Under the pieces are notes generated by a model, which saw nothing but the letters and a program-made list of their open reading frames with translations, was not told the DNA's origin and did not search any database. Below are positions 45,183 to 53,999 of a stretch of DNA of 64,000 nt, one piece after another. This stretch comes from Vombatus ursinus (taxonomy: Eukaryota; Chordata; Mammalia; Diprotodontia; Vombatidae): the NCBI RefSeq assembly GCF_900497805.2, contig NW_020954610.1, positions 25,809,882-25,873,881 on the forward strand. The letters are read 5' to 3'. Position 1 is the first letter of the stretch. Every line of letters starts with the position of its first letter. A program made the translations under genes and the position numbers.

Positions 45183-45194
45183 GTGGTAAGATTG

Positions 45195-45836
45195 TGTGGG
45201 ACAGAGACCACTGCTCAAATTCTAAACAAAGACTTAGTTACCTTGAAAGCAGAAAGTAGTTTATTGCTTTCTCATGAGAAAGGGTACCACCCCTGGTTAC
45301 CCTAATGGTGCAGGGCAGGGAGGACTTACAAATTAGTTACAGAAAGCAAGGCTTATTTATACCCTAACATGAGTTCCTCCTCCCAAACCCCCTTCCCCTT
45401 TATCCCATTGGCTGGGCTTCAGGGGGCACAACCTATTCATGGAAATCTTCCGCAGCAGCAGAGTACACAAGTTTGCAAGACAAGAAAAGGAGGGAAGTCC
45501 TGTAGTTTAGGTTGAGGGGGTAGGGCCATTCCACTCCCTCTCTTAAGCGCTCAAAAACAGGGCCCAAGGGGGTTTTGACAAGGTCAGAAGGGAGTGTGTT
45601 TCAACAATACAATTAGAAGGCCATCTATAACGGGTGCCTCCAATTTCTCTCCTCCCACTCGTCTTACTATCTGGCTTCTGACCTTATCTCTCTCCAAATG
45701 ACCAGTGATCTCCTAATTGCTGCCCTTTGTGAGAACTATTAACAAAAACTATTAACCCTTTGAGGAGGCTTCACTTCTGAGAAATCATCTCTCACAAGAG
45801 CAAGATTCTGTAGCCCACAAGATTCTGTGGCCCTCA
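45195..45836 (-). mobile_element. Solo LTR of an endogenous retrovirus (ERV1-like), reverse strand
   Basis: On the - strand it starts TGAGGGCCACAGAATC and ends GGTCTCTGTCCCACA. It has a TATA box (gggtataaataagcc, + coordinates 45350-45364) and AATAAA (45260-45265), followed by a short U5. Four-base flanks attg (45191-45194) and tttg (45837-45840) differ at one base, compatible with a 4-bp ERV1-type duplication. The 642-bp unit has no internal region, so it is a solo LTR. It is a middle-aged fossil. Confidence 0.8.
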
Positions 45837-46119
45837 TTTGTTTTAGTATTAAAAACAATGGATAGCAAATAAGTACAGTATGTTCCCATTTTAAAATAGA
45901 AATATAAATCCACAAGACAGGATAAATAGCATATTTTTTGTTAAAAATTATTTTTTGTCTATTTATTCCCTAAAAAGATATTAAATAGTTATTAAAATTT
46001 CTTTTCTTAAAATGCACATAGATTAGAAATGGGAAATTATTTACAGTATTTCTTAATTATAAACCAGAACTTTATATCCATAAGACAGAATAATTGCATT
46101 TTCTTAAGCTAAAAAGTTG

Positions 46120-46365
46120 TTTTCAGTGAGGTGGTACAGGCTAGAGCTCTGAACCTGGTGTCAGGAAGACTTGAGTTCAAATTTATTTCTAGCCTTGACT
46201 AGTTTGTGTGACCTTGGGTAAATAAGTCATTTAACTTCTTCCTGCCTTAATTTCCTCATCTGTAGAATGTTTCACCTTCCAGATGTTGTGAGGATAAATG
46301 AAATGGTATTTATAAAATGTTCTTCAAGCCTTAAGTTACTATATAAATGGTAGCTATCATCTTTA
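46120..46365 (+). mobile_element. MIR/THER-type SINE
   Basis: gaggtggtacaggctagagc...aggaagacttgagttcaaat...taatttcctcatctgtagaatg...gttgtgaggataaatgaaatgg. Confidence 0.8.
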
Positions 46366-46369
46366 ATAT

Positions 46370-47260
46370 CCCCTCAAATGTTTAAAACTCAGTTATTCAC
46401 ACTTTACCTTATTAAAATGTATCTAAATTATAATTAAGGAATAAGTCCAGTTTCCTTCTTCTAAAAGCAAACAGAGCAATTATTCCATGAATATATTGCT
46501 TCTCTCTACTATTCTCCGCATACTTTTTTTTCTTATTTTCTTCACTCTTCTTTCCAGCTTCCATAACATGTCAGATACCCAAAACAGTTAGTAATTCAAG
46601 AAGTTGAACTAATGGAAAAGATTTGGGAAGGAACTTTGAAAAGAATGTAAAGAAAATAAAATCTCAGCACAGATGATAACTTGTAAAAATTAACGTGAAC
46701 TATTACTAAAATATGACAATTTTGTAATAAAACTTATGATAACCTTGGAAATGTAATAGCAGCATTTGCAATTTGCAAGTTTATTTGTTGACTCAGAAAG
46801 CTTATATCACCATGTCCATTGGCCTGTCTTAGCATAAGTGATGTTGAATCCTGAGAGTGAACCAAGGCATGGGTCAAATGCTCATTCACTCTCCTTCCTA
46901 GCTTGAGGTTTGTAGAAGGGAAGTAGGATCTAAGACAGATTTAAGAAGTCATAAAACAAAATATCATTATCTACAGGCTTCAATAATCAAGTATATTGTT
47001 TACTAAAATGCCACTGAAAAGTCTGTTATTGTCATTGGAACATTTTTTTCAAACCAATTCCTGGAGTTTAGGAGTGACCCTGGGCTTCTGCATTTTCCAA
47101 TACTGTCAAATCACTTCAGTGGATAGAGAGCCTTGACAAAGCTGTCCTTAATGGTCTTCCGTAGGTCTTCCACATTTGCTGCAGACCCATTATCTATGGC
47201 CATGAAAGTATGTAACTAGGAAAAACAAGATGATACAGAAGAACTTTGGGTTGTTTTTAT
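46370..47260. other. Unassigned intron sequence
   Basis: AT-rich, with no recognised repeat or gene. Confidence 0.45.
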
Positions 47261-47280
47261 GAAGCCCAATTACCATTCTT

Positions 47281-47959
47281 TTTTTTTTTCCAGCCAGAGA
47301 AAGAGTTTATTAGAGATAAACCATGCAGGCCAGACTCTTAAGGAATCTGAATGTTAGTAATGCCAGTAGGGACAAGTGGTCATGAGAAAGTCTCAGCCTT
47401 TAAATGGAAGCCAGGGTGTATCTTATATATACTAAAGTAACTTTGGGTGACCCAAGGAGGGGCTGGGTAAAGGGTCTAGGTGAGAATTCTGATTGGAATG
47501 TCTAAGAAATTGAATAGACAATGGGAATAGATAATGAGAGGAACTGGAAGGAAGAAGTTTGAAAGGCATCTGAATAAGATGAAAAGGTGGGGCTAGGCCT
47601 TTCAAAGGGAGGTAAGGGGAGTCGATGAGGAACCTTTTGAGGCCAGAGTAAGAAAAGTTTAAGGGCTTTCTGAGGCCTGTAGACAAATGGGAGCCAAATT
47701 TTTTTTTGGGGGGGGCAAGGGGCAAAGGTCTCAACTTGGACCCATACCCCATCATTCCCCCCTCAAACAAATGGGACCCAAATTCTTTTGGGGCAAGGAG
47801 TAAAGGTCTCGGCTTTTGAAACTGCTTCCTGCCGGCAAGGGGCGTAGAGCTGTCCCTGCCTAGCTGGGTGCCATTCCAAAGGATCGGACTTCAGAATCTG
47901 GCTGATACCAAGTTCAGTGGGGTAGAGACCTCGGACTCGATCAGAGGTTGGTCAGTCAT
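47281..47959 (-). mobile_element. Retroposed, poly(A)-tailed copy of an LTR-element transcript
   Basis: On the - strand about 205 bases of internal sequence lead to a polypurine tract (gaggggggaa, + 47755-47764) and an LTR start (tgatggggtatggg at 47754). U3 with a TATA box (tatatataaga, + 47421-47431) follows, then R with AATAAA (+ 47306-47311). The copy stops 16 bases later at a poly(A) tract instead of continuing into U5. Perfect 17-bp duplications cccaattaccattcttt flank it (47264-47280, 47960-47976). A long duplication plus a poly(A) tail is the mark of LINE-driven retroposition, not integrase. It is a non-coding, 5'-truncated fossil. The perfect flanks suggest it is among the younger insertions here. 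Confidence 0.82.
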
Positions 47960-47979
47960 CCCAATTACCATTCTTTCAG

Positions 47980-48500
47980 TAGTAAGTTTTTAAATGATGT
48001 CAGCAAGCACCACTCAGTGAGAAGCCTTCAAGAGTTCAGTTGCCTGGATGAGAACAGTCTGAAACATGATTGAGCCTGTTATAAATTCTATCTGAAACTT
48101 CTAATCATCTTTTTTAAACCCTGAAGGTTCATGCTAATCCTAACAGAAGTTTTGATAAAACAGCGTAATAAAACTTTTTCCCTTTTCTTTCCCCTGACAT
48201 GCCAGTACTGCTACATACATGTATATGTATACCTATGTATATCAATGCATGTGTATTGTGTTTATAGTATACATGATATACATGTACATATACCTTTGAC
48301 CACTCACAACTATTGTAATGGGTGATAATGGGTAATTAGAATACATCCTTAGATTGCTACTCTTCTTTTTTTATTGCTGTCATTCTTTTTCTTGGTTTTG
48401 ATTAAAAATGCCTGCAGTAAGACCAGTCATGATTACAGAAGATGGATGATGATGATGATGATGATTATGATAACAAATGCAAAAACAATGTATGTGTATG
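47980..48500. other. Unassigned intron sequence with simple repeats
   Basis: It contains a degenerate TA/TG tract at about 48210-48290 and (GAT)n at 48440-48468. No gene. Confidence 0.6.
48440..48468 (+). repeat. (GAT)n trinucleotide repeat
   Basis: Seven to eight GAT units with small interruptions. Confidence 0.9.
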
Positions 48501-48690
48501 CTAGGTGACACAGTAGATCATTTTCCTGAGTTCAAATCTGGCCTGTGTGACCAGGGGCAAATCACTTAACCCTCTTTGTCTTGGTTTCCTCATCTGTAAA
48601 ATGATCTGGAGAAGGAAATGGCAAACCAGTCCATTATCTTTGCCAAGAAAGCCCCAATGGGGTCATGAACACTTAGATACAACAGCAACT
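48501..48690 (+). mobile_element. MAR1 CORE-SINE, internally shortened
   Basis: gctaggtgacacagtagatc...gagttcaaatctggcctgtgtgacc...ggagaaggaaatggcaaacc...ctttgccaagaaagccccaatggggtcatgaac. A stretch between head and core is lost. Confidence 0.88.
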
Positions 48691-48779
48691 AACAAGCAAA
48701 CAAAATATACACACACATATACGTATATATTGCTTTATATACAGATATGTTGCCTACATACAAATACATATATTTTGCT

Positions 48780-48945
48780 TTAAGGTTTGCAAAACACTCT
48801 ATAAAAATTATTTTATCCTCACAACAGCCTCAGGAGGTAGGTACTGTTATTATCCCCATTTTACAGATTAGACAACTGAAGCTGACAGAGGTTAAGTGAC
48901 TCACATAGCTGATAAGTGTCTGAGGCTGGATATAAACTCAGAAAA
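48780..48945 (-). mobile_element. MIR-type SINE, reverse strand
   Basis: taaggtttgcaaaacactctat...ttatcctcacaacagcctcaggaggtagg...ccccattttacagattagacaactgaagctgacagaggttaagtgactc. Confidence 0.88.
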
Positions 48946-48949
48946 AATA

Positions 48950-49405
48950 TGCTTCACCTCTTAACAAAGAGTACTTAGTAGAAATGAACTAGTGGTGCAC
49001 AATGAGATTTTCAGATTAATTTTAAATTCAGATAAATTTTCAGATATGTCCCGTATATGAATTTGTTTTGTTTGATCATATGTATTTATTTAAAAAGCAG
49101 AGCTTTTGTTTGTTTTTTTTAAGAGGGGGTGCAGTGAGTTATGATAGCTAATGATAGTGATGCAAAACAGAAAGGGGAAAAGAAAGACAAGAGAGATGAT
49201 GAAACGTTAAAGAAATAAACAAGACAGAGCAGAAAGATAGGCAGAGTGGTGTAGGTATCATGTTGAATCTAATAGATGCTTTCTAAAGAAAAACAAGATG
49301 TGCATATGGGAGACTCGTGATTTCACATAGAGACCGCTTTTTCTGTGGTTTGCCCATGAAATATTCATGTATTGATAGTAAGGGTCATAACAATTTTTTA
49401 AAAGA
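48950..49405. other. Unassigned intron sequence
   Basis: Nothing recognised. Purine-rich around 49120-49240. Confidence 0.45.
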
Positions 49406-49409
49406 ATTC

Positions 49410-49600
49410 ATTCGATAGCTCTTGGTACTCATTAGCTCCAGAATCAGAGGACCTTGGTTCACATTTCACCTCTTACTTCCTATGTGACCTTGGACAAATC
49501 ACTTAACCTCCCAAGGCCTCAGTTTCCTCATCTATAAAACATAGGGTTTGGCCACAAATTGTCCTTAGGTGTCCCTTCAAGATCTGTGTCTGTGGTCCTA
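49410..49600 (+). mobile_element. MIR-type SINE
   Basis: ccagaatcagaggaccttggttcac...cttacttcctatgtgaccttgg...aggcctcagtttcctcatctataaaacatagg...ttcaagatctgtgtctgtggtcc. Confidence 0.88.
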
Positions 49601-49637
49601 TTACTTATGTGACCTTGGACAAATCACTTAACCTAGA

Positions 49638-49863
49638 CTTTTTTATTTTTCATTCATGTCCAACTGTTTGTTACTCCATTTGAAGTTTTTCTTGGCAAAG
49701 ATACTAGAATGGTTTGCCGTTTCCTTCAGCTCATTTTACAAATGAGGCAAACAGGGTTTGCCCAGGGTCACACAAATAGTAAGTGTCTGAGGCTAAATTT
49801 GAATTCAAGTTCTCCTGACTCCAGGCCCAGTGCTCGTATCTACTGCACCACCTAACTGGCCCT
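49638..49863 (-). mobile_element. MAR1 CORE-SINE, reverse strand
   Basis: cattcatgtccaactgtttgttactccatttgaag...cttggcaaagatactagaatggtttgccgtttcc...ctgactccaggcccagtgctcg...ctgcaccacctaactgg. Confidence 0.9.
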
Positions 49864-49864
49864 G

Positions 49865-50630
49865 CCACAAAGTAGACTAGGTGATTGCTAAAGGCTCATC
49901 TTGACTTGAATCTCATGGTCCACAATCTAGGTCGATCAAATTCATTTGAATATATGTGTGTTGCACAGGCTATGAATGCACATGTAGAAACACTGACTTA
50001 TTGCAAATAATTTTAGAGTCAAGCTAACTATTCAGCTGCCGTGCTTGCATTGCCACACAGATGCATGCACAAATGGCTAGCACCTCTTCCTTCTTCATGG
50101 TGCCTCTTCCTCTTCCTACAGCTCTCTATTTCACATTATAAGACAATCTCTGTCTTAGTGTGCACAAAGGCATTCTGTCAAAATGCAGATGCCTATGGAC
50201 TCTGAATAGAAACAAGAAGTAGAGTGTAGCTCGGGTATTAACCAGATTCTGACTTAGGAAAGATCTGAATCAGGTGAATGAATTCTCATTTTCCTGTGAG
50301 CATATACACATATATGGTTATCATAATTTGTGGACATAGGCTGGAATGATTATACTCCATTGCTTCAAAGAATCTCTGGTCTCATCAGTGTGGGTACCCC
50401 CAAAAATGTAGAACACAATCCACAGAAGTTCTACCCATCTGATGCTACTCTGCCATGCCATCCTATAAATCCAGCATAGAGGGTCCACCCAGCTTTTGGG
50501 GGCCTTTGTTTGGATTCCCTTGCCATCATGTGAACACCAGGAAAACACAGGAGCAGGCTGTCTGTCTCTTGCGTTTGCTACCTAACCAGACCATCTTTTT
50601 TTCTTGTTATATGTTTCTCTGAAGGTGCTC
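49865..50630. other. Unassigned intron sequence
   Basis: No gene or nameable repeat seen. Confidence 0.45.
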
Positions 50631-50635
50631 TTCAT

Positions 50636-50757
50636 TTTTTCCAATTTAAAAAAAACATTTTTATTTAAAGTTTTAAGTTCCAAATTCTATCCTTCCCTCT
50701 TCCCTGAGACAGTAAGCAGTCAGATATAAATCATATGTGTACAATTATCCCATACTT
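50636..50757 (-). mobile_element. L1 LINE 3' UTR end, reverse strand
   Basis: tttttccaatttaaaaaaaac...ttttaagttccaaattctatccttccctcttccctgagacagtaagcagtcagatataaatc is the reverse of the L1 3' terminus also seen near 34700-34850. Confidence 0.8.
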
Positions 50758-50759
50758 CT

Positions 50760-51180
50760 TTAACCAAGTGTTTCCTGGTTTTTGCTTGAGGTGATTTGGA
50801 TTTCTCTTGATTCAGGTACTTGGCATCAGCTATGATGTAGGTCAGGTCCGTCTTAGCAGATTTGGTCATATTAATCATGTATTGATATTGTTCCTCCACT
50901 CTTCAGAAATAAAAATAACAGTATTGTCTGCCTCAAAGACTAGAGGGGAGTGCAGTGAATTTCGGTCACTGCAGTGCTCAGTGGCTTAACTAGATGTGTT
51001 AATCATTTGCTCATTTGTTTATTCAACAAACACTGATTATGCACCAATTCTGTGTAGAATTGTCCTAGGCACTCAAATCTGGAAAATTTTGGTAAGACAT
51101 AATCCTAAATTCATAGATATAGAGCTAAAGGGATCTCAGATACCCTGGCACATAGTAGGTGCTTAATAAATATTGATTGA
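50760..51180. other. Unassigned intron sequence with an L2 tail scrap
   Basis: 51130-51185 (ctggcacatagtaggtgcttaataaatattgattgattg) is an L2/MIR 3' tail. The rest is not assigned. Confidence 0.5.
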
Positions 51181-51184
51181 TTGA

Positions 51185-51368
51185 TTGACTGATCTAGTCC
51201 AAGCCTCTCATTTTATAAATGAGGAACCTGAGACCCAGAGAGTCTTTGGGTGACTTATCCAAGTAACTTATCCAAGGTCAATGGGTAATATGTATCAGAA
51301 GCTAGATTAGATGTTTCATCCCTATCCTGTGACTCTGGAGTCAATACTCTTTCCACTGTACCATATCC
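51185..51368 (-). mobile_element. MIR-type SINE, reverse strand
   Basis: ccaagcctctcattttataaatgaggaacctgagacccagagag...ctctggagtcaatactctttccactgtacc. Confidence 0.8.
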
Positions 51369-51499
51369 CCTCCTGCCTTCATGCAGACTTATCTATTGAT
51401 AAGCAAACATCACTCTTAATACACAATATTAGTGCATGTACAAGTTCAGTATATTAGAGCATTGAAAAATATATTGCTGTGTGAACTCTAAGGGAGATC

Positions 51500-52140
51500 A
51501 GGGAACAATTAATGGAAGCAGTCATTTTGAGGTAAGCTTCAAAGGTTATGTAAGAACCTTTATTTGTTGAATAAAAAACTAGAATTAAATTAAAAAGGAA
51601 GAGGGAAGACATATCAAGCATAGGGCGCAGCATGAACAAAGATACGAAGGCACAGGAAAGTGAGGTGTTCTGGCAGAGAAGGGAAATCAGGCATCTAGTT
51701 TGACTAGAGCATTGTGGGGGAGTGATATGAATTATAGCTGGAAAGTCTGGTGGTGGCAGAAAGGTTATTGTGGCATTCATGTGGAACATGGTTTTAAGCA
51801 GGGAGAGAGAGTAGGAGTAGGATCTGTAGATAGGCTATTGGAATAGTATAGGCAGGTGGTCATGAGGGGCGGTACTATGGTAGCAGCAATGGGAAGTACA
51901 GAGGAGAGAAAGGATTTGACAGTTGTTGCCAAGCTGACATGGACTGAACTTGGTAACTGATTGCATGTGAGAGGGGAAGGGAGAGTCAAAGATAAGCCCA
52001 GAGCTTCAAATATGAGAGGCCAGGTCAGTGGCAGTACCTCACACAGAGAGAAATGAAAAACAGAACAGACTTAGAAGAAAAGATTTAAAAATTCCATTTT
52101 GAATATGTTGAGTTTGAAGTATAGCAGTGAGATAGCCAGT
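51500..52140 (-). mobile_element. L2/L3 LINE, reverse strand
   Basis: acgaaggcacaggaaagtg, gtctagtttgactagagcattg-type text, gtagataggctattggaatagtataggcagg, tatggtagcagcaatgggaag and attccattttgaatatgttgagtttgaag read as reversed L2/L3. Confidence 0.7.
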
Positions 52141-52154
52141 TTGAGATCCCCTCT

Positions 52155-52330
52155 AGTGGAAAAAGCATTGTGTCTGGGGTCAGAGAAACATGGTTCAAAT
52201 TCTCTTTGATGCTTACTTCTTTGGTGACTTTTCATCTCCATGGGCTTTAGTTTACTCGTCTATAAAATGAGAGTTGAACTGAATGCTCTCAGATTCTTGC
52301 CATCACGAGTTCTATGATCTTATGTTTCTG
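52155..52330 (+). mobile_element. MIR-type SINE
   Basis: gtggaaaaagcattgtgtctggggtcagag...tccatgggctttagtttactcgtctataaaatgagagttg...ttctatgatctta. Confidence 0.8.
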
Positions 52331-52440
52331 TGATAAACAGCTGGGAGTTTAGATCTAGAAATCATTAGTGTATATAGGTGTGGTGCAATCCCTTCCAAAC
52401 ACAATTGCCTTGTTCATTTTATTAAAACTCCTGAGTACCC

Positions 52441-52470
52441 CAATTGACTTTAGTGGGCTAAAGTCAATTG
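52441..52470. repeat. 30-bp inverted repeat (13-bp perfect arms)
   Basis: caattgactttag - tggg - ctaaagtcaattg: the arms are exact reverse complements. It lies 235 bases before the last MOB3B coding exon, so the transcript could form a stable hairpin just upstream of the acceptor. Confidence 0.9.
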
Positions 52471-52705
52471 AGTATCCATACACGGCTAGCCACCAGTTAG
52501 GTGAGCCCTGAGTAGTAGAGAGGTCCCAGGTTGCCTAATGGGGGCAAATCAGCCCCAGTTTGAAAGAGAGCAGGTAAAATCTTCCATGGTAATCTGCATT
52601 GAGATGAGGCATGTATAACTAGCCACAGTGCTTCCAGCCTGATTGAAATAAGGAAACCCAGGTTCAAAAAAAATCCTAATTATATCTCTCATTCTTCTTT
52701 TTCAG

Positions 52706-52735
52706 AAAGAGATGACCAGCAGGATGTGTCACTAA
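52706..52735 (+). CDS. MOB3B: MOB3B terminal coding exon (last nine residues and stop)
   Basis: After a pyrimidine-rich acceptor (tctctcattcttctttttcag) the sequence reads AAA GAG ATG ACC AGC AGG ATG TGT CAC TAA, which is KEMTSRMCH and stop. This is the known C-terminus of human MOB3B and directly follows the ...KELEPL that ends the exon at 10036. That exon ends on a complete codon, so the join is in frame (phase 0). The exon is far too short to be called from an ORF scan and is recognised by protein match plus splice site. It is separated from the previous exon by a 42.7-kb intron. The gene's last exon continues into the 3' UTR. Confidence 0.95.
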   Translation, partial: KEMTSRMCH

Positions 52736-53123
52736 AGAGCCATCCATCATAAGGAGGAATGCAATTTCCTCAGGGGGCTGAATAGGAGCATGAAGTGGAC
52801 CTTTCAGAAACTGAAATAACTTGTTGATTCCCAGGAGGTTGGGCACTGGCAGTGATTTTTCTCCGCCATGCTTCCCATCCACTGTGTATGCTCTTAACCC
52901 TCGGAGTGCTGCTAGCAATATTCTGTTGACCGGGTGTATTACAAAGCAAAGCAAAGAAAGAGAAAGCTTCCATTTATTTTTCTGGTTCAAGAACTCTCCA
53001 GAATGAAGCCTCTGCAGTTACAGACTCTTAACAGTTCAGTACATGTTCCAGTTGTTTCAGCTTTACTGGAATTCAGGTCTTGAGACTGAGATACATATTT
53101 GTACTTTTCCCCCCCACTGACTA

Positions 53124-53142
53124 GACCAGTTGTCAACTGGTC
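53124..53142. repeat. 19-bp palindrome in the 3' UTR
   Basis: gaccagttg-t-caactggtc has two perfect 9-bp arms about a single T. It is 390 bases after the stop codon. Confidence 0.9.
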
Positions 53143-53283
53143 ATTTTTTCCTGTGTTTTATTTTCTAAGTACAGTGTGAATTTGAGAACTCTGGATCCTC
53201 AACAGGTTTTTTTTTTCTATTAACAAGTTTTACATTCTATAAAGTCCTATCATGATCCTGTATAATATTTTGAAATTCCATAC

Positions 53284-53289
53284 ATTAAA
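53284..53289 (+). promoter_or_regulatory. Candidate proximal poly(A) signal ATTAAA
   Basis: ATTAAA lies about 550 bases after the MOB3B stop. It is followed within 30-60 bases by a U/GU-rich stretch (ttgcttttatgggtctgctgctt). It would give a short 3' UTR. ATTAAA is the commonest variant signal, but its use here is unproven. Confidence 0.4.
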
Positions 53290-53394
53290 CTCTTGATAAA
53301 TCTATCAGAGAGCAAAAGCATAACTTGCTTTTATGGGTCTGCTGCTTATGAGGTCCTACTCCATTTTCAAATAGTGTCTTTATATTATAACTAG

Positions 53395-53692
53395 AGGAAG
53401 TTCAAACACCACCTTCTGCAAGTGACTTTTGCTGATGCCTCCCAGCTACTAGTGCCTTCCCCCTTTTTCACCCCATCCATACCCCTACACAAAATGTTAC
53501 CCTTTATCTGTTTTGTATATACTTATATATGTCTGTATTGTCTTTCCTGTTAGAATGTAAACTCTTTGAGGGCAGGGACTCTTGTTTTTTTTGTTTTTTG
53601 GGGTTTTTTTTGGATTTGTGTCCCCAGACCTTTACACAGTACCTGGCACATAGTTGGTGCTTAAGAAATGCTTGTGGGTTGATTGATTGAGT
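53395..53692 (+). mobile_element. L2 LINE 3' end within the 3' UTR
   Basis: caccaccttctgcaagtgac...ctagtgccttccccc...ttagaatgtaaactctttgagggcagggactcttg...cagtacctggcacatagttggtgcttaagaaatgcttg. Confidence 0.88.
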
Positions 53693-53759
53693 CATAATTT
53701 CCCAGAATAAGGTTTGCCAAAGCATTGGCTAAGTTCTTGAGTGACTTTGGTTATAGTAT

Positions 53760-53960
53760 GCATTCAATTAAACATTTATCCAGTGTCTACTACATGCAAG
53801 ACACTGTACTAAGCCTTGGGGATACAACAACAGGAAATTAAAAGAGCACCTGTCCTCAAGGAATTTTTTTTCTATTGGAGGATACACCATGGACACAAAT
53901 AAGGAAATTCAAAGTATATACAAAGTAATCTGCAAGAAGTAGAGTGTGCTAATTAATTGT
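53760..53960 (-). mobile_element. L2/L3 LINE 3' end, reverse strand
   Basis: tcaattaaacatttatccagtgtctactacatgcaagacactgtactaagccttggggatac...ctgtcctcaaggaattt. Confidence 0.8.
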
Positions 53961-53999
53961 TGGGGGCAGGGGATAGAGAGGGGTCAGGAAAACTCATGT

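Larger units (their letters stand above)
10037..52705 (+). other. MOB3B: MOB3B last intron, 42.7 kb
   Basis: It is bounded by a consensus donor (gtgagt at 10037) and a consensus acceptor (ttcag at 52701-52705). Both flanking exons read in frame into each other. The intron consists largely of LINE, SINE, LTR and DNA-transposon relics. In human, IFNK lies inside an earlier MOB3B intron. Nothing interferon-like is seen here. Confidence 0.9.

Noticed and set aside
10037-52705. Possible nested interferon gene (IFNK), as found inside human MOB3B
   Set aside because: IFNK sits in an earlier intron in human. No frame here is long enough or interferon-like.
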